DNA of 64,000 nucleotides from UA16 sp965661575 (GCA_965661575.1 CBFIEJ010000001.1:1-64000), one strand, 5' to 3'. Counted from the first letter of the stretch, positions 1 to 9,496 are shown. The notes: a model not told the origin generated them from the letters alone. Numbers and translations: made by a program.

Positions 1-25
1 GTTTCAATCCCTTCGAAAAGGGGTG

Positions 26-33
26 CAAAAATA
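26..33 (-). promoter_or_regulatory. -7 element of a gene outside the window
   Basis: The minus strand reads TATTTTTG, an exact TAnnTTTG match. It points out of the window, so a gene transcribed divergently from mutY probably starts just left of base 1. Confidence 0.4.
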
Positions 34-50
34 GGGTTATTCAATTTAAA

Positions 51-1172
51 ATGAACACGATAATGGTGCAGAATTTCGAGATCTTAACGAAAAGCGAAAT
101 CATTCAAGCACGAGCCCAGCTGAAAAACTGGTTCATTTCCAATCAAAGACCTCTGCCGTGGCGTGATGCACCAGCCCCCTACGCCACTTGGCTTTGTGAA
201 ATCATCATGCAGCAAACTCGCATTGATCAGGGCACGCGATATTGGCACTCCTTCCTGAATCAATGGCCTGATTTTGAGTCACTTGCATCTGCCAAACCAG
301 AAGAAGTAATGAAGACTTGGCAAGGCTTGGGGTATTACAGTCGAGCGCGAAATTTGCACAAAGCAGCCAAAATTGTTGCCAACGATTGGCTTGGCGAACT
401 GCCTACGAATGCCAAATCTTGGCAGCAACTACCTGGCGTTGGCCCCTATACCGCTGCCGCAATCGCGTCCATTTGCTTTGACGACCCCGTGGCTGCCGTA
501 GACGGTAATGCGCTTCGTGTTCTCAGCAGATGGGCCGGAATCCATGAGCCCATCGATAAGCCTGCAGGACGCAAGCCCATCGAACAGTTAGCGGAAAAGT
601 TTTTGGACTCGACAGAACCCGGCATGCATAACCAAGCCGTCATGGAATTGGGAGCATTGGTTTGCACTCCGAAAGCACCCGATTGCGAGCACTGCCCACT
701 CAATGAGAACTGTAAAAGTCGAGTTGAGATGAAGGGTCAGACACCAATGGCTCCTGTCAAAGCCGGCAAAACGAAAGTGCGCAATGTCAACTTGACCTTT
801 CATGTCATTGCACATGAAAACAAAGTGTTGATGAGGCAGAGGCCCAGTCCTGGAATTTGGGGTGGATTGTGGGAATTCCCATCCAACTGGGTCGATTCGG
901 AGTCCAACGAGTTCAAAATAAAACAAGCCCCACCGGTACAGCATCCGCAGTCATTGAGCGGAAACGGCCTGATCGGCCAACCATTTGAACACGTCCTCAG
1001 CCACCGAAAGCTCAAGGTGGCTTTCGAATCTTGGCTCAGTGAAACAGCGTTTGAAGAGGAAGGCATGGAGTGGCTTACTTGGGAGGATGCGCGCAAACTG
1101 CCCATTCCCCGAGCCATTGAAAAAAATTGGGAAGAGTTGGAAAATTCCCTGCGGAAACAACGATTTTCTTAA
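51..1172 (+). CDS. mutY: A/G-specific adenine DNA glycosylase MutY
   Basis: This enzyme removes adenine mispaired with 8-oxoguanine in base excision repair. The catalytic Glu lies at about residue 50 in CEIIMQQT. The helix-hairpin-helix LPGVGPYTAAAI (about 128-139) is followed by the catalytic Asp at about 151 in VDGN. Four cysteines at about 205, 212, 215 and 221 have the C-x6-C-x2-C-x5-C spacing of the 4Fe-4S cluster. The C-terminal third (about 245-365) is the Nudix-like domain that reads 8-oxoG. At 373 aa the length is normal for the family. A second in-frame ATG lies at base 63, so the start could be four codons later. ssb follows after 24 bases. Confidence 0.95.
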   Translation: MNTIMVQNFEILTKSEIIQARAQLKNWFISNQRPLPWRDAPAPYATWLCEIIMQQTRIDQGTRYWHSFLNQWPDFESLASAKPEEVMKTWQGLGYYSRARNLHKAAKIVANDWLGELPTNAKSWQQLPGVGPYTAAAIASICFDDPVAAVDGNALRVLSRWAGIHEPIDKPAGRKPIEQLAEKFLDSTEPGMHNQAVMELGALVCTPKAPDCEHCPLNENCKSRVEMKGQTPMAPVKAGKTKVRNVNLTFHVIAHENKVLMRQRPSPGIWGGLWEFPSNWVDSESNEFKIKQAPPVQHPQSLSGNGLIGQPFEHVLSHRKLKVAFESWLSETAFEEEGMEWLTWEDARKLPIPRAIEKNWEELENSLRKQRFS

Positions 1173-1184
1173 GCAATGCTGGCT

Positions 1185-1192
1185 TACTTTTG
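1185..1192 (+). promoter_or_regulatory. -7 promoter element for ssb
   Basis: TACTTTTG matches TAnnTTTG exactly. It ends four bases before the ssb ATG, so the ssb mRNA is predicted to start at or next to its start codon. No clear -33 TTG is visible. Confidence 0.55.
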
Positions 1193-1196
1193 ATTC

Positions 1197-1697
1197 ATGG
1201 CAGGAGTAAACAAAGCAATCCTTGTAGGGAATCTGGGTAAGGATCCCGAAATGCGCTATACCCCGAACGGGGTGGCTGTGTGTTCATTTCCCATGGCAAC
1301 TTCCGAAACGTACAAGGACCGGAACACAGGAGAACGAATCACCCAAACAGAATGGCACAACATTGTCATTTGGAGGGGGATGGCCGAAACTGCCGAGAAA
1401 TACTTAAAAAAAGGGTCACAGGTCTTCATTGAAGGGAAAATCAAAACGCGTTCATGGGAGGACCAACAGGGCCAGAAGCGGTACACCACAGAAGTTGTTG
1501 CCGATGTCATGCAACTGCTCGATCGTCCCGGTTCGAATCCAGGAGGAAGCGGCTCAAATGAAAGCCAGTCCATGAGCACTTCTAAACCTTCTGCCAGTTC
1601 GCTGGATAATGCACATGCGGCTGAGAAAGAAAACAATCCATCCACTCAGGACAAACCTGCCACTGCGGCACCTAGCGCAGACGACTTACCCTTCTGA
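1197..1697 (+). CDS. ssb: Single-stranded DNA-binding protein
   Basis: SSB coats single-stranded DNA in replication, repair and recombination. Residues 1-112 form the OB fold, beginning MAGVNKAILVGNLGKDPEMR. A Gly/Ser/Asn-rich disordered linker follows. The protein ends in the acidic tip DDLPF, the peptide through which SSB binds partner proteins. Its length of 166 aa is typical. It lies directly behind mutY and ahead of gldE, an order I recall as conserved in Flavobacteriales. A -7 element four bases upstream of the ATG suggests it has its own, leaderless, promoter. Confidence 0.97.
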   Translation: MAGVNKAILVGNLGKDPEMRYTPNGVAVCSFPMATSETYKDRNTGERITQTEWHNIVIWRGMAETAEKYLKKGSQVFIEGKIKTRSWEDQQGQKRYTTEVVADVMQLLDRPGSNPGGSGSNESQSMSTSKPSASSLDNAHAAEKENNPSTQDKPATAAPSADDLPF

Positions 1698-1737
1698 TGG
1701 TGGCACAAGAAGGAATTGTTGAACGCAAACTACCCGC

Positions 1738-3099
1738 TTGAATCCCCCTCCAATTGCCCTGCTACTCGCCATTGATTTTGGCCCGAATAGCATTCTAGTG
1801 CCCTCCATTTGCATCGCTTTCTTGTTGATTGCAAGTGCCTTGGTGTCAGGTTCAGAGGTGGCCTTCTTCAGTCTGACACCCGCTGACCTAGAAGAACTTC
1901 AGCAGCGAAAAAGCACAGGAAATTCCGCAGCAGCCGGCCGGGCCCTCGAACTACTGCAACATCCCGACTCCGATCGAGCCCCGCGCCACCTGCTTGCGAC
2001 CATTCTAGTTCTGAACAACTTGGTCAACATTCTAATCATTTTGATTTCGACACTGATTGTTGAGCAAATCCTCCCCTCAGAAGCCATCGAGTCTTGGGTA
2101 TATTGGACTGTCCACGTTGGAGTCGTCACTTTCGTTATTTTGCTGTTTGGAGAGGTTGTACCGAAGGTGTATGCCACCAACAATCGCCTACAATTCGCGC
2201 AAATGATGGCCACACCTCTGTTGGTTTCACGCAGAATCGTTTCTCCAATCTGGAAGCCACTCGTTCGACTTGGTACATGGATCGGAAAGCGAGTTGAAGT
2301 GCCCGCGACAGATCTTTCTGTTGAGGATCTCGAACAAGCCCTTCACCTCACTGCAGACCACGATAGGAGCGATGAAGAACAACGCATCCTGGAAGGAATC
2401 GTTGCCTTGGGATCCAAAGATGCGAAACAAGTCATGACCGCTCGAACGGACATGGAGTCCATTTCATCAGATGAATCTTGGGAGCAATTGAAGGCTCAAA
2501 TCATCGAATCTGGATTTTCACGAATCCCCGTACACAACGGCTCACAAGACGAAATCAAAGGGATCCTTCACACCAAAGACCTTTTGCCACACTTGCGAGA
2601 AGAGGAAGATATTGCTTGGTCCTCTCTCATCCGCCCCGTCTATTTCGTCCCAGAGAATAAAAAAATCGATGACATCATGCGCGAATTCCAAGAGCGCAAA
2701 ACGCACATCGCAATTGTGGTTGATGAATATGGCGGTACCAGCGGAATCATAACCCTCGAGGACATCATGGAAGAAATCGTCGGAGAGATCTCTGATGAAT
2801 TTGATGCCGAAGAGATTGCTTACTCGAGGCTCGACGACCGAACATTCATCATCGAAGCCAAGACCTCATTGATTGACGTCTATCGTATTCTTGGCCTTGC
2901 TGACGAAGCCTGGGAGGCGGCAAAAGGCGAAAGCGACACCTTGGGTGGGTTCGTCACGGAACAGGCGGGACGAATCATGCGCAGCGGAGAAAGCATCGTC
3001 TTCGAAGCAGTCGAACTCAAAATTGACGCGGCAACTCCGCGACGACTTCTCCGCGTCAAATTAACATTGCCTGAAAAAGGAGGGATCAATGAAGTCTAA
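1738..3099 (+). CDS. gldE: Gliding motility-associated protein GldE (CNNM/CBS/CorC)
   Basis: The N-terminal CNNM/DUF21 membrane domain (about 20-190) has several hydrophobic helices and the motif SGSEVAFFSL. A CBS pair follows (about 215-340), containing VVDEYGGTSGIITLEDIMEE, and then a CorC_HlyC domain (about 355-445). GldE is a Bacteroidota member of this family, encoded next to gldD and linked to gliding and type IX secretion; its biochemical role is not settled. An in-frame stop at 1720 leaves TTG at 1738 as the first usable start. The gene overlaps gldD by 11 bases. A paralogue with the same domain order lies at 8198-9496. The gldE name rests mainly on the gldD neighbour. Confidence 0.88.
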   Translation: MNPPPIALLLAIDFGPNSILVPSICIAFLLIASALVSGSEVAFFSLTPADLEELQQRKSTGNSAAAGRALELLQHPDSDRAPRHLLATILVLNNLVNILIILISTLIVEQILPSEAIESWVYWTVHVGVVTFVILLFGEVVPKVYATNNRLQFAQMMATPLLVSRRIVSPIWKPLVRLGTWIGKRVEVPATDLSVEDLEQALHLTADHDRSDEEQRILEGIVALGSKDAKQVMTARTDMESISSDESWEQLKAQIIESGFSRIPVHNGSQDEIKGILHTKDLLPHLREEEDIAWSSLIRPVYFVPENKKIDDIMREFQERKTHIAIVVDEYGGTSGIITLEDIMEEIVGEISDEFDAEEIAYSRLDDRTFIIEAKTSLIDVYRILGLADEAWEAAKGESDTLGGFVTEQAGRIMRSGESIVFEAVELKIDAATPRRLLRVKLTLPEKGGINEV

Positions 3100-3691
3100 A
3101 AGCCATCTTCAAAGGTTCATTCTTCTGGCCAGCCTCACGGCCTTCGGCCTATCTGCTTGCCGCGACGCGCCTACCCCAAAGCCTCGTGGCTATCATCGAA
3201 TTTCCATTCCAGAGGCTTCATACCGCAGGTACGACCACCCTTGTGGCATTCACTTTGATGTACCTCAGTATTCCAAAATCGAGTTGATTGTCCAGAAGAA
3301 AAAATCTCAGGATCATTGGTTCAACCTCGCTTTCCCCAACTTTGAAGCTAAAGTTCATTGCAGTTACATCCCTCTTCAATCTGAAAGCCATTTCTACGGA
3401 ATGCTCGAGGATGCGCACCAGATGGTTTTTGCCCATGAAATGAAAGCATCAGGCATCGCTGCGAATGGATTTGACTTTCCAAAAAACAATGTCAGCGGAC
3501 TGCTTTACGAATTGTCGGGTCCTGTGGCAACGCCGTTGCAGTTTCTAGCAACCGACAGCACACAGCATTTTCTGCGCGGATCCGTTTATTTCAACCATGT
3601 GCCCAACCCAGACAGCATAGCTCCTGCTCTCGAACAAGTAAAGAAGGATCTGGTCCATTTGATCGAAACCTTAAAATGGGCAACCTCATGA
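3089..3691 (+). CDS. gldD: Gliding motility lipoprotein GldD
   Basis: GldD is a lipoprotein required for gliding and type IX secretion in Flavobacterium. A basic N-terminus, a hydrophobic stretch and the lipobox LSAC put the lipidated Cys at about residue 24. The mature start, with its Pro/Lys-rich KPRGYHRISIPEASY stretch, is characteristic of the family, as is the length of 200 aa. It overlaps gldE by 11 bases and coaX by 4, so the three are probably translated from one mRNA. No catalytic motif is visible. Confidence 0.9.
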   Translation: MKSKSHLQRFILLASLTAFGLSACRDAPTPKPRGYHRISIPEASYRRYDHPCGIHFDVPQYSKIELIVQKKKSQDHWFNLAFPNFEAKVHCSYIPLQSESHFYGMLEDAHQMVFAHEMKASGIAANGFDFPKNNVSGLLYELSGPVATPLQFLATDSTQHFLRGSVYFNHVPNPDSIAPALEQVKKDLVHLIETLKWATS

Positions 3692-4467
3692 GCAACGACC
3701 AGGAGCATTGGGTGTTAGATGCTGGGAATACCAGAATCAAACTAGCGATCTTTCAAGATGGTCAAGTGGTCAAAGTGATCACGGACGAAGCGGCAGAGGA
3801 ACATGCCCAAAATGCGTTGGCATCAAAAAAACTGCCCCAATACACGCTCATTGCAGCCTCAGGAGAATTGGGTTCATTCTGGAATCATTGGAATGAAAAG
3901 TGTGCAGATACGCAGCCCGGAATAACCAAGGTATTCCAACTGGAAAACACGGAAGTCATCGGGTTAACATCGACCTACACCTCCATGGATACGTTGGGAC
4001 TAGATCGTGCAGCGAACGCGAAAGCTGTGTTATCCGAAGAATTCGAATCAAATTGGCTCATCATCGACATTGGGACATGCATCACAGTCGATTGGATTCA
4101 AGCAGGGAAATTTTCAGGAGGGTCCATTGCACCAGGAATTGATTTGCGGCTTCGTGCCATGTATGCCGGCACCGCAAACTTGCCCTATCCAGAAAGTTGG
4201 CGAGAGACTGCCATGGAAGGCGTTGGTCTTCATCTTGGATCGAACACCATCGAATCTCTGCTCGCCGGAGCCATCGGTGGAGTCAATGCCGAATTGCAGC
4301 AAAGAATCGAGGCATTTCATACGGAATTTGGAGATTTTCGCGTTGCGCTCACAGGTGGAGATGCGGAATGCTTGGAACTCCGCACTCGCTTCCCCATTTT
4401 TGCCGACCCAAATCTCACTTGGAAAGGATTCCATCTAATTCTCAATGACCTTGTCCAAAAGCAATAA
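3688..4467 (+). CDS. coaX: Type III pantothenate kinase
   Basis: CoaX phosphorylates pantothenate in the first committed step of coenzyme A synthesis. The actin-like ATPase fold shows LDAGNTRIK near the N-terminus, GLDRAANA in the middle and IDIGTCITVDW before SGGSIAPGIDLR. The start is taken at the ATG whose TGA overlap with gldD is the usual coupling arrangement; an ATG four codons upstream at 3676 is possible. The length of 259 aa is normal. With panD at 49.9 kb the window carries two CoA-pathway genes. The 3' end overlaps the next gene by 23 bases. Confidence 0.95.
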   Translation: MSNDQEHWVLDAGNTRIKLAIFQDGQVVKVITDEAAEEHAQNALASKKLPQYTLIAASGELGSFWNHWNEKCADTQPGITKVFQLENTEVIGLTSTYTSMDTLGLDRAANAKAVLSEEFESNWLIIDIGTCITVDWIQAGKFSGGSIAPGIDLRLRAMYAGTANLPYPESWRETAMEGVGLHLGSNTIESLLAGAIGGVNAELQQRIEAFHTEFGDFRVALTGGDAECLELRTRFPIFADPNLTWKGFHLILNDLVQKQ

Positions 4468-5923
4468 TCCCGATCACGTGTTGCCCATCAACAACAATCG
4501 CCCATCGAGGCGTTCAATCTTCTCGTCTCTTCGAGCGGGGTTGATTCTTGCGGGCTGGACATTGGTGTTTCAAACGCATGTAGCTGCTCAGCAAAGCGAA
4601 TTCTCGCCGTACTCGCGGTTTGGTTTTGGTCTCATCAATCAAGCGAACACTCCGGTGGCCACTGGTTTGGCAGGAATGGAAACCGGCCTGGCCAATTCCT
4701 ACCAATTCAATCCTGGGAACCCGGCCTCTGCAACATTTTTGACCCAAACGACATTGCAAGGATCTGGGATTATTAGCAACCTAACGATGCGTCAAGGGGA
4801 TGGAGATGAAGCCGGAGCAACCTACGGCACATCGGGTCCAATGGGAATTGTGGTCAAACAGAAAAACGGAAAAAACGCTCTGATTCTCGGCGTATCTAGC
4901 TACAGTAACTCGGGCTATGCAATCACACGGACCAATGACATTGAAGGAATCGGAGTGGTTGAGGAACGCTACAATGGCGAAGGCGGATTGAGCAACGCAA
5001 ATATCGGTTGGGCACGCGTATTCCGATCGACGAGCTTTGTATCCGCCGGCGATTCAGATAGCATCCGCGTGAGCAACCGCTCTTTGCACATCGGCGTTCA
5101 AACTCAATACCTTTTTGGACAAGTCAGCCGGTCATCCACGCTGGACATCATCGACCCAACATTCCTCGACCACAGATCCAAGGTGACCGCCCAGCATCGA
5201 AGCATCTCAACCGATATTGGAGTCATCCTCGACCAATTGTTGTTCGTGCGCTACAACGCAAATCGAGAGTTCGAAAACAGCATGGCCTTGCGCATTGGCG
5301 GTGTCTTTACTCCTGAAGCCTCATTGACATCAGACATTTACAGCTTGGACGAAACAACGCAAACCTTGGGTGGGATTCCAGTCAACTTGGACACCTCTTC
5401 TTTTTCTTCACTTCCCGACTTTCAAGGTCGAATGCCACAGTCATTAAACGGCGCATTGAGCCTGCACTATGATCGATCAGATGGAATGAGATTGGCTGCT
5501 GCGATGGAATATTCAAGCACGGCTTGGGGAAAGGTCGATGATGCCATGGCCACTGAATTGTTATCGGATGGCGTCAGTTGGGTTGACGCGAACACATTGC
5601 GTTTTGGTTTGCAGTTCAACCTGGGAAATTCCGAACAACGTCATCCAACCTGGGGCAAAGCAACTTACCGACTTGGCCTAGCAACGGGCAATCAGCCGTT
5701 TGAAATTGACGGAATCCCAATCTCCTATCAACTAGCATCGGCAGGTGCAACCATTCCACTGGTTGGCAGTCGATCGTTGAGCCGAGTTCATTTCGGCATG
5801 GAATTTGGAACACGCTCTGCAGCAAGTGATGGCATCGATGAGACCATTTACCGAATCAACTTAGGTGTGTCCTTGATGCCTTTCTTCAAGAACAATTGGC
5901 TCGTCCCGCGATTATATGACTGA
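4445..5923 (+). CDS. Outer-membrane beta-barrel protein of unknown role
   Basis: A hydrophobic signal segment at about residues 32-49 ends in VAA before QQSEF, so Gln follows the predicted signal peptidase I site. The mature protein opens with FSPYSRFGFGLIN, typical of a Bacteroidota outer-membrane family commonly found after coaX. The rest alternates amphipathic strands with turns rich in Gly, Asn and Ser, consistent with a beta-barrel. There is no plug or TonB box. Possible relatives are FadL/PorV-like porins, but I see no diagnostic motif. It overlaps coaX and precedes a TPR protein and lptC, suggesting an envelope role. Confidence 0.75.
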   Translation: MTLSKSNNPDHVLPINNNRPSRRSIFSSLRAGLILAGWTLVFQTHVAAQQSEFSPYSRFGFGLINQANTPVATGLAGMETGLANSYQFNPGNPASATFLTQTTLQGSGIISNLTMRQGDGDEAGATYGTSGPMGIVVKQKNGKNALILGVSSYSNSGYAITRTNDIEGIGVVEERYNGEGGLSNANIGWARVFRSTSFVSAGDSDSIRVSNRSLHIGVQTQYLFGQVSRSSTLDIIDPTFLDHRSKVTAQHRSISTDIGVILDQLLFVRYNANREFENSMALRIGGVFTPEASLTSDIYSLDETTQTLGGIPVNLDTSSFSSLPDFQGRMPQSLNGALSLHYDRSDGMRLAAAMEYSSTAWGKVDDAMATELLSDGVSWVDANTLRFGLQFNLGNSEQRHPTWGKATYRLGLATGNQPFEIDGIPISYQLASAGATIPLVGSRSLSRVHFGMEFGTRSAASDGIDETIYRINLGVSLMPFFKNNWLVPRLYD

Positions 5924-5934
5924 GTTTGAAAATT

Positions 5935-7350
5935 ATGACTATGAAACTGTGTACCCTTATCCTAGCAACACTCCTGTTGCCTCTTACTTCATTTGCTCAA
6001 GAGCGCTACGGCGAAACGGAAGACCAACAACTGCTATGCAAAGAGGCCATTAGTGTCTACAGAAGCTACAAAAAGCAGAAAAACTACGATGAAGCATTCA
6101 TCCAATGGAAGAAAGCGTGCGACGTTTGCCCGTTGACTGCCACTGAAAACATTTTAAGAGACGGCGTCACTTTTCTGAATAATCAACTGAAAAAGACAGA
6201 GGATGAGGCGCGAAGAGCATCCATCACGGATAGCATTTTTTCGCTTTATGACCAGCGCATGGAACTGTTTCCTGCGACCAAGAAATACCCCAAAAACAGC
6301 TGCATGGTGCTCGCCCAAAAGGGCATGGATCAATACAAAATCTTCAAGAAAAGTGGAGCATCTGAGGCTTCTGCGATGCTCAGAGAGAGCATTGAATGCC
6401 TCAGTTCAGACACTGCAATCACGCAAGCCATACCAGCAGCACTGTGGTCCAAAGCATTGAGCACCTATTATGTGACCTCATTCTACGCAATGAAAGCAAT
6501 CGAGGACGACGCAGAAGCGCGCGAACGTCTCGGGGAAATGCTCACAGAATACCTCATGTTGAGCGGTTTCATTGAAGACGGTATCGCAGTTGCCAATGCC
6601 AATGCGAAACCGAAAGATGCAGAGAAATATGCCAAGGCAAAATCAAACATTGACAAAGTCTTCATTGCCATTGCCAATTGCGAAGACATGGTGCCTGTAT
6701 TGAGCGAAAAGGTCGCAGCAGATACGGCCAATTTCGAATTGAAGAAAAAGGTATTGCGACTTTTAAACCAAAAGGACTGCACAGACAACGATTTATACTT
6801 GCCTGTGGCAGAAGCCGTGCACGCCCAAGAACCGAGTCATCCGTCGGCATTTGCCATTGGTGGTGAGCAAGCGAAAGTGGAGAACTTCTCTGAAGCTCTC
6901 CGTTACATGGAACAAGCTGTTGAGCTCTGCGCCGATTGCGCTGAAATGGAAATGTACTTGCTCAAGGCTGGTAAGGTTGCTTCTTTCCTCGGCAAAACCA
7001 GCACGGCTAGAAATTATGCTCAGAAGGTGCTTGCCATCAATAGTGACAGCGCCGACGCTCTGATGCTCATTGGAGACGCCATTGCAGGCGCCGCCGCGAA
7101 ATGTGATGATGGTGCCTTGGGAAAACGTCTCGCTTACCTGCGGGCCTGTGACTATTACCAGCGTGCTGTGAACAAAGGTGACGAGGAAACAGCTGCCAAA
7201 GCGCGAAAGAAACTGAACAACAATAGCAAGCAGTTTCCAAGTGTTGAGGAAATCTTCACCGTTGGAAAGAGCGTTGGAAATGAAATCACCATCCCCCCCA
7301 TTGCAGGTTGCCCTTGCAGTGGTGAAAAGACCACGATTCGCGTCCGCTAG
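5935..7350 (+). CDS. Exported TPR-repeat protein
   Basis: The signal peptide ends SFA before QERYG. The mature protein is helical with degenerate tetratricopeptide repeats, clearest at about 300-430 (stretches such as FSEALRYMEQAVEL and ACDYYQRAVNKGD). Paired cysteines recur (ACDVC, CADCAE, CPCSG), which could form disulfides in the periplasm. I chose ATG 5935; a TTG nine bases upstream and an ATG at 5941 are alternatives. It follows the barrel gene by 11 bases and precedes lptC, so it probably belongs to the same transcript. A binding or scaffold role at the outer membrane is inference. Confidence 0.75.
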   Translation: MTMKLCTLILATLLLPLTSFAQERYGETEDQQLLCKEAISVYRSYKKQKNYDEAFIQWKKACDVCPLTATENILRDGVTFLNNQLKKTEDEARRASITDSIFSLYDQRMELFPATKKYPKNSCMVLAQKGMDQYKIFKKSGASEASAMLRESIECLSSDTAITQAIPAALWSKALSTYYVTSFYAMKAIEDDAEARERLGEMLTEYLMLSGFIEDGIAVANANAKPKDAEKYAKAKSNIDKVFIAIANCEDMVPVLSEKVAADTANFELKKKVLRLLNQKDCTDNDLYLPVAEAVHAQEPSHPSAFAIGGEQAKVENFSEALRYMEQAVELCADCAEMEMYLLKAGKVASFLGKTSTARNYAQKVLAINSDSADALMLIGDAIAGAAAKCDDGALGKRLAYLRACDYYQRAVNKGDEETAAKARKKLNNNSKQFPSVEEIFTVGKSVGNEITIPPIAGCPCSGEKTTIRVR

Positions 7351-7365
7351 GTAAAGCTTAAAGTA

Positions 7366-7938
7366 TTGAATCCTGATCCACTGCTCTTTTGTGTGCTTGC
7401 TCTAGGAATGGCCTTCACAGGCTGCTCGAATACAGACCAAGAAGTGTCAGAAGTCCGCGCATCGGAAGCCCCACCTATGCAACGAATCCTGCAAGGAACA
7501 TTTACCTACTCTGAGCGGGGACAGACGTTGCATGTGCTGAAAGCAGGGGAAATGACGCGCATCGAAGGCGGGTCTGCAGAATCGCCTGAAGACCTTGTAG
7601 AAGTCCGAAACGGCATGGAGCTTTTCATTGACGGAAATGAATCGAATCATGAAGCACACTTGCAAGCGCAATGGGCCTCTCTAGATGAGAAACAACTGCG
7701 CCTTGTAGCTGAACATGAAGTCGTTCTGAGCAATCGGAAAGGCGATGTATTGGAAACTGAATACCTTGTTTGGGCTGAAGATTCCAATCGAGTCTGGACA
7801 AACCGGCCCGTTACCATTACGAGTGATCAGGGCATTCTGTACGGAGAAGGACTGGAATCTGATGGACGTTTCGAAAACTATGAAATCATACGCCCCAAAG
7901 GAGAAATCATCCTTGAAGGGTCCGAAAAGTTCAACTAA
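7366..7938 (+). CDS. lptC: LPS export system lipoprotein LptC
   Basis: LptC passes lipopolysaccharide from the inner-membrane LptBFG complex to the periplasmic bridge. The protein has a lipobox ending FTGC at about residue 21 and then about 150 residues of beta-rich OstA/LptC-like sequence, with LYGEGLESDGRFENYEI near the end, a signature of the Bacteroidota LptC family. Proteobacterial LptC is membrane-anchored rather than a lipoprotein. The only start that keeps the signal is TTG. lptB lies 31 kb away at 39200. The adjoining small membrane gene and CNNM gene are common neighbours in Flavobacteriales. Confidence 0.8.
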   Translation: MNPDPLLFCVLALGMAFTGCSNTDQEVSEVRASEAPPMQRILQGTFTYSERGQTLHVLKAGEMTRIEGGSAESPEDLVEVRNGMELFIDGNESNHEAHLQAQWASLDEKQLRLVAEHEVVLSNRKGDVLETEYLVWAEDSNRVWTNRPVTITSDQGILYGEGLESDGRFENYEIIRPKGEIILEGSEKFN

Positions 7939-7955
7939 ACATTCAACATCACACC

Positions 7956-8159
7956 ATGGATCAAGAAACCATCAGCCGCATCAACAAAACCGCAGAAAAG
8001 TTCTGGTTGGTTGTCATCCTCGTTTGTGTCGGTGCGACGATTTGGTTCATCGTAAATGATGGATGGGAAGAACGCAAGCAACTTGTTGTTTTGCCAATCA
8101 TTGCAACTGCTTGGTATGCGTTTAGACGGTATTTCAGGAAAAAGATGGAGCGCAATTAA
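7956..8159 (+). CDS. Small two-helix membrane protein
   Basis: This 67-residue protein has two hydrophobic segments, about residues 17-34 (WLVVILVCVGATIWFIV) and 42-56, and a Lys/Arg-rich C-terminus (RRYFRKKMER). I recognise no motif. It sits between lptC and a CNNM/CorC gene with gaps of 17 and 38 bases, so it is probably co-transcribed. It has an ATG start and good coding character. Function is unknown. Confidence 0.7.
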   Translation: MDQETISRINKTAEKFWLVVILVCVGATIWFIVNDGWEERKQLVVLPIIATAWYAFRRYFRKKMERN

Positions 8160-8197
8160 GCGAGCGCAGTATCTTAGACTTGCAATAGAACCCTTCC

Positions 8198-9496
8198 ATG
8201 GACCCTGACCCCGCCAGTTCGTTGATTATTATTGTCCTCTCTCTCCTTGCTTCCGCATTTTTCTCCGGAATGGAGATTGCTTATGTCTCCGCCAATCGTC
8301 TGCAAATAGAATTGGATGCTACGAGCACCTGGCAAGGCAAGATTTTGACGCATCTCGCAGACCGACCTCAACTCTTCATCGCCACCATGCTGGTTGGAAA
8401 CAACCTCGCCCTGGTGTTTTGCGGACTGGAGTCCGGCGCCTTGATCAGCAACTCGATATTTCAAGTCAGTGACTGGACAGTAGCGCCCAATCCATTCACC
8501 GTGCTCGCGACACAAACCGCACTGACCACAGCCGTAATTCTTGTCCTTGCGGAGTTCATCCCGAAAGCTCTGTTTCATGCCAATGCCAACTTTTGGCTGA
8601 AGTTTTTTGCAGCGCCGCTGGTCATCATCCATTACCTCCTCACCATTCCAGGTTACATCGTGGTCGCGTTGAGTCGGATTTCCATACAGCTGATGGGGAG
8701 ATCTGCAAAATCAACAGATACATCACGGGAACAGCTCGGAGCGACGGACTTGGATCATTTCATCCGAGAAATCAGCGGGAGGATGGAACCCGAACAGGAA
8801 CTCGAACACGAATTGCAAATCATGCAAAACGCTCTCGAATTCAATAAGGTGCTAGCCCGTGATTGCCTCGTTCCGCGCAATGAAGTTGTCGCTGCAGATA
8901 TAGAGACTCCACTCAGAGAAGTGAAAGAACTCTTCATTTCAACGGGTCTTTCGAAGATTGTCATTTACCGTGACGACATCGATCAAACCATTGGGTACGT
9001 TCATTCCAAAGATCTTTTCAAGGACCCTGAATCCGTCAAAAGCATCCTTCATCCCACGTTCGTAGTTCCGGAGCCAATGCCTGCCGATGACGTGTTGAAA
9101 CGGTTCATTCAAAGAAAACGTCACCTGGCCATCGTAGTCGACGAGTTTGGAGGTACCTCCGGAATTTTAACCATGGAAGACATCATGGAACAACTGATCG
9201 GAGACATTGAAGACGAGCACGATACCGAGGAATTGATCGAAGAAGAACTCGGCCGCGGCCGCTGGCGACTATCAGCTCGACTCGATGTGGAAGAGATGAA
9301 CGAGACGTACAACCTCTCCATGCCTGCGTTGGACGACTACGAAACCATTGGAGGCTTGGTTCTTCACCATGCAGAGGAGATTCCTGAAGCCGGATTTACC
9401 TTGCGTTTTGAGCACTGCCTCATCACCGTTGAACAAGTGGGGAGAAGCAAAGTCCAAACGGTGATCGTCAACCAAATTCCCGACACGGCGTTGTGA
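8198..9496 (+). CDS. CNNM/CBS/CorC family membrane protein
   Basis: The protein has an N-terminal CNNM/DUF21 domain (about 8-190) with SGMEIAYVSANR, a CBS pair (about 215-330) with VVDEFGGTSGILTMEDIMEQ, and a C-terminal CorC_HlyC domain (about 345-425). Members are implicated in divalent cation (Mg2+/Co2+) homeostasis or efflux; older databases call them hemolysins, which is misleading. It has the same domain order as GldE 6.5 kb upstream but clearly diverged sequence. It ends the lptC-containing run; the next gene has its own promoter. Confidence 0.88.
   Translation: MDPDPASSLIIIVLSLLASAFFSGMEIAYVSANRLQIELDATSTWQGKILTHLADRPQLFIATMLVGNNLALVFCGLESGALISNSIFQVSDWTVAPNPFTVLATQTALTTAVILVLAEFIPKALFHANANFWLKFFAAPLVIIHYLLTIPGYIVVALSRISIQLMGRSAKSTDTSREQLGATDLDHFIREISGRMEPEQELEHELQIMQNALEFNKVLARDCLVPRNEVVAADIETPLREVKELFISTGLSKIVIYRDDIDQTIGYVHSKDLFKDPESVKSILHPTFVVPEPMPADDVLKRFIQRKRHLAIVVDEFGGTSGILTMEDIMEQLIGDIEDEHDTEELIEEELGRGRWRLSARLDVEEMNETYNLSMPALDDYETIGGLVLHHAEEIPEAGFTLRFEHCLITVEQVGRSKVQTVIVNQIPDTAL

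Noticed and set aside
588..944. Reverse-strand frames within mutY
   Set aside because: They contain no recognisable domain and mutY's catalytic and cluster residues are intact in the forward frame.
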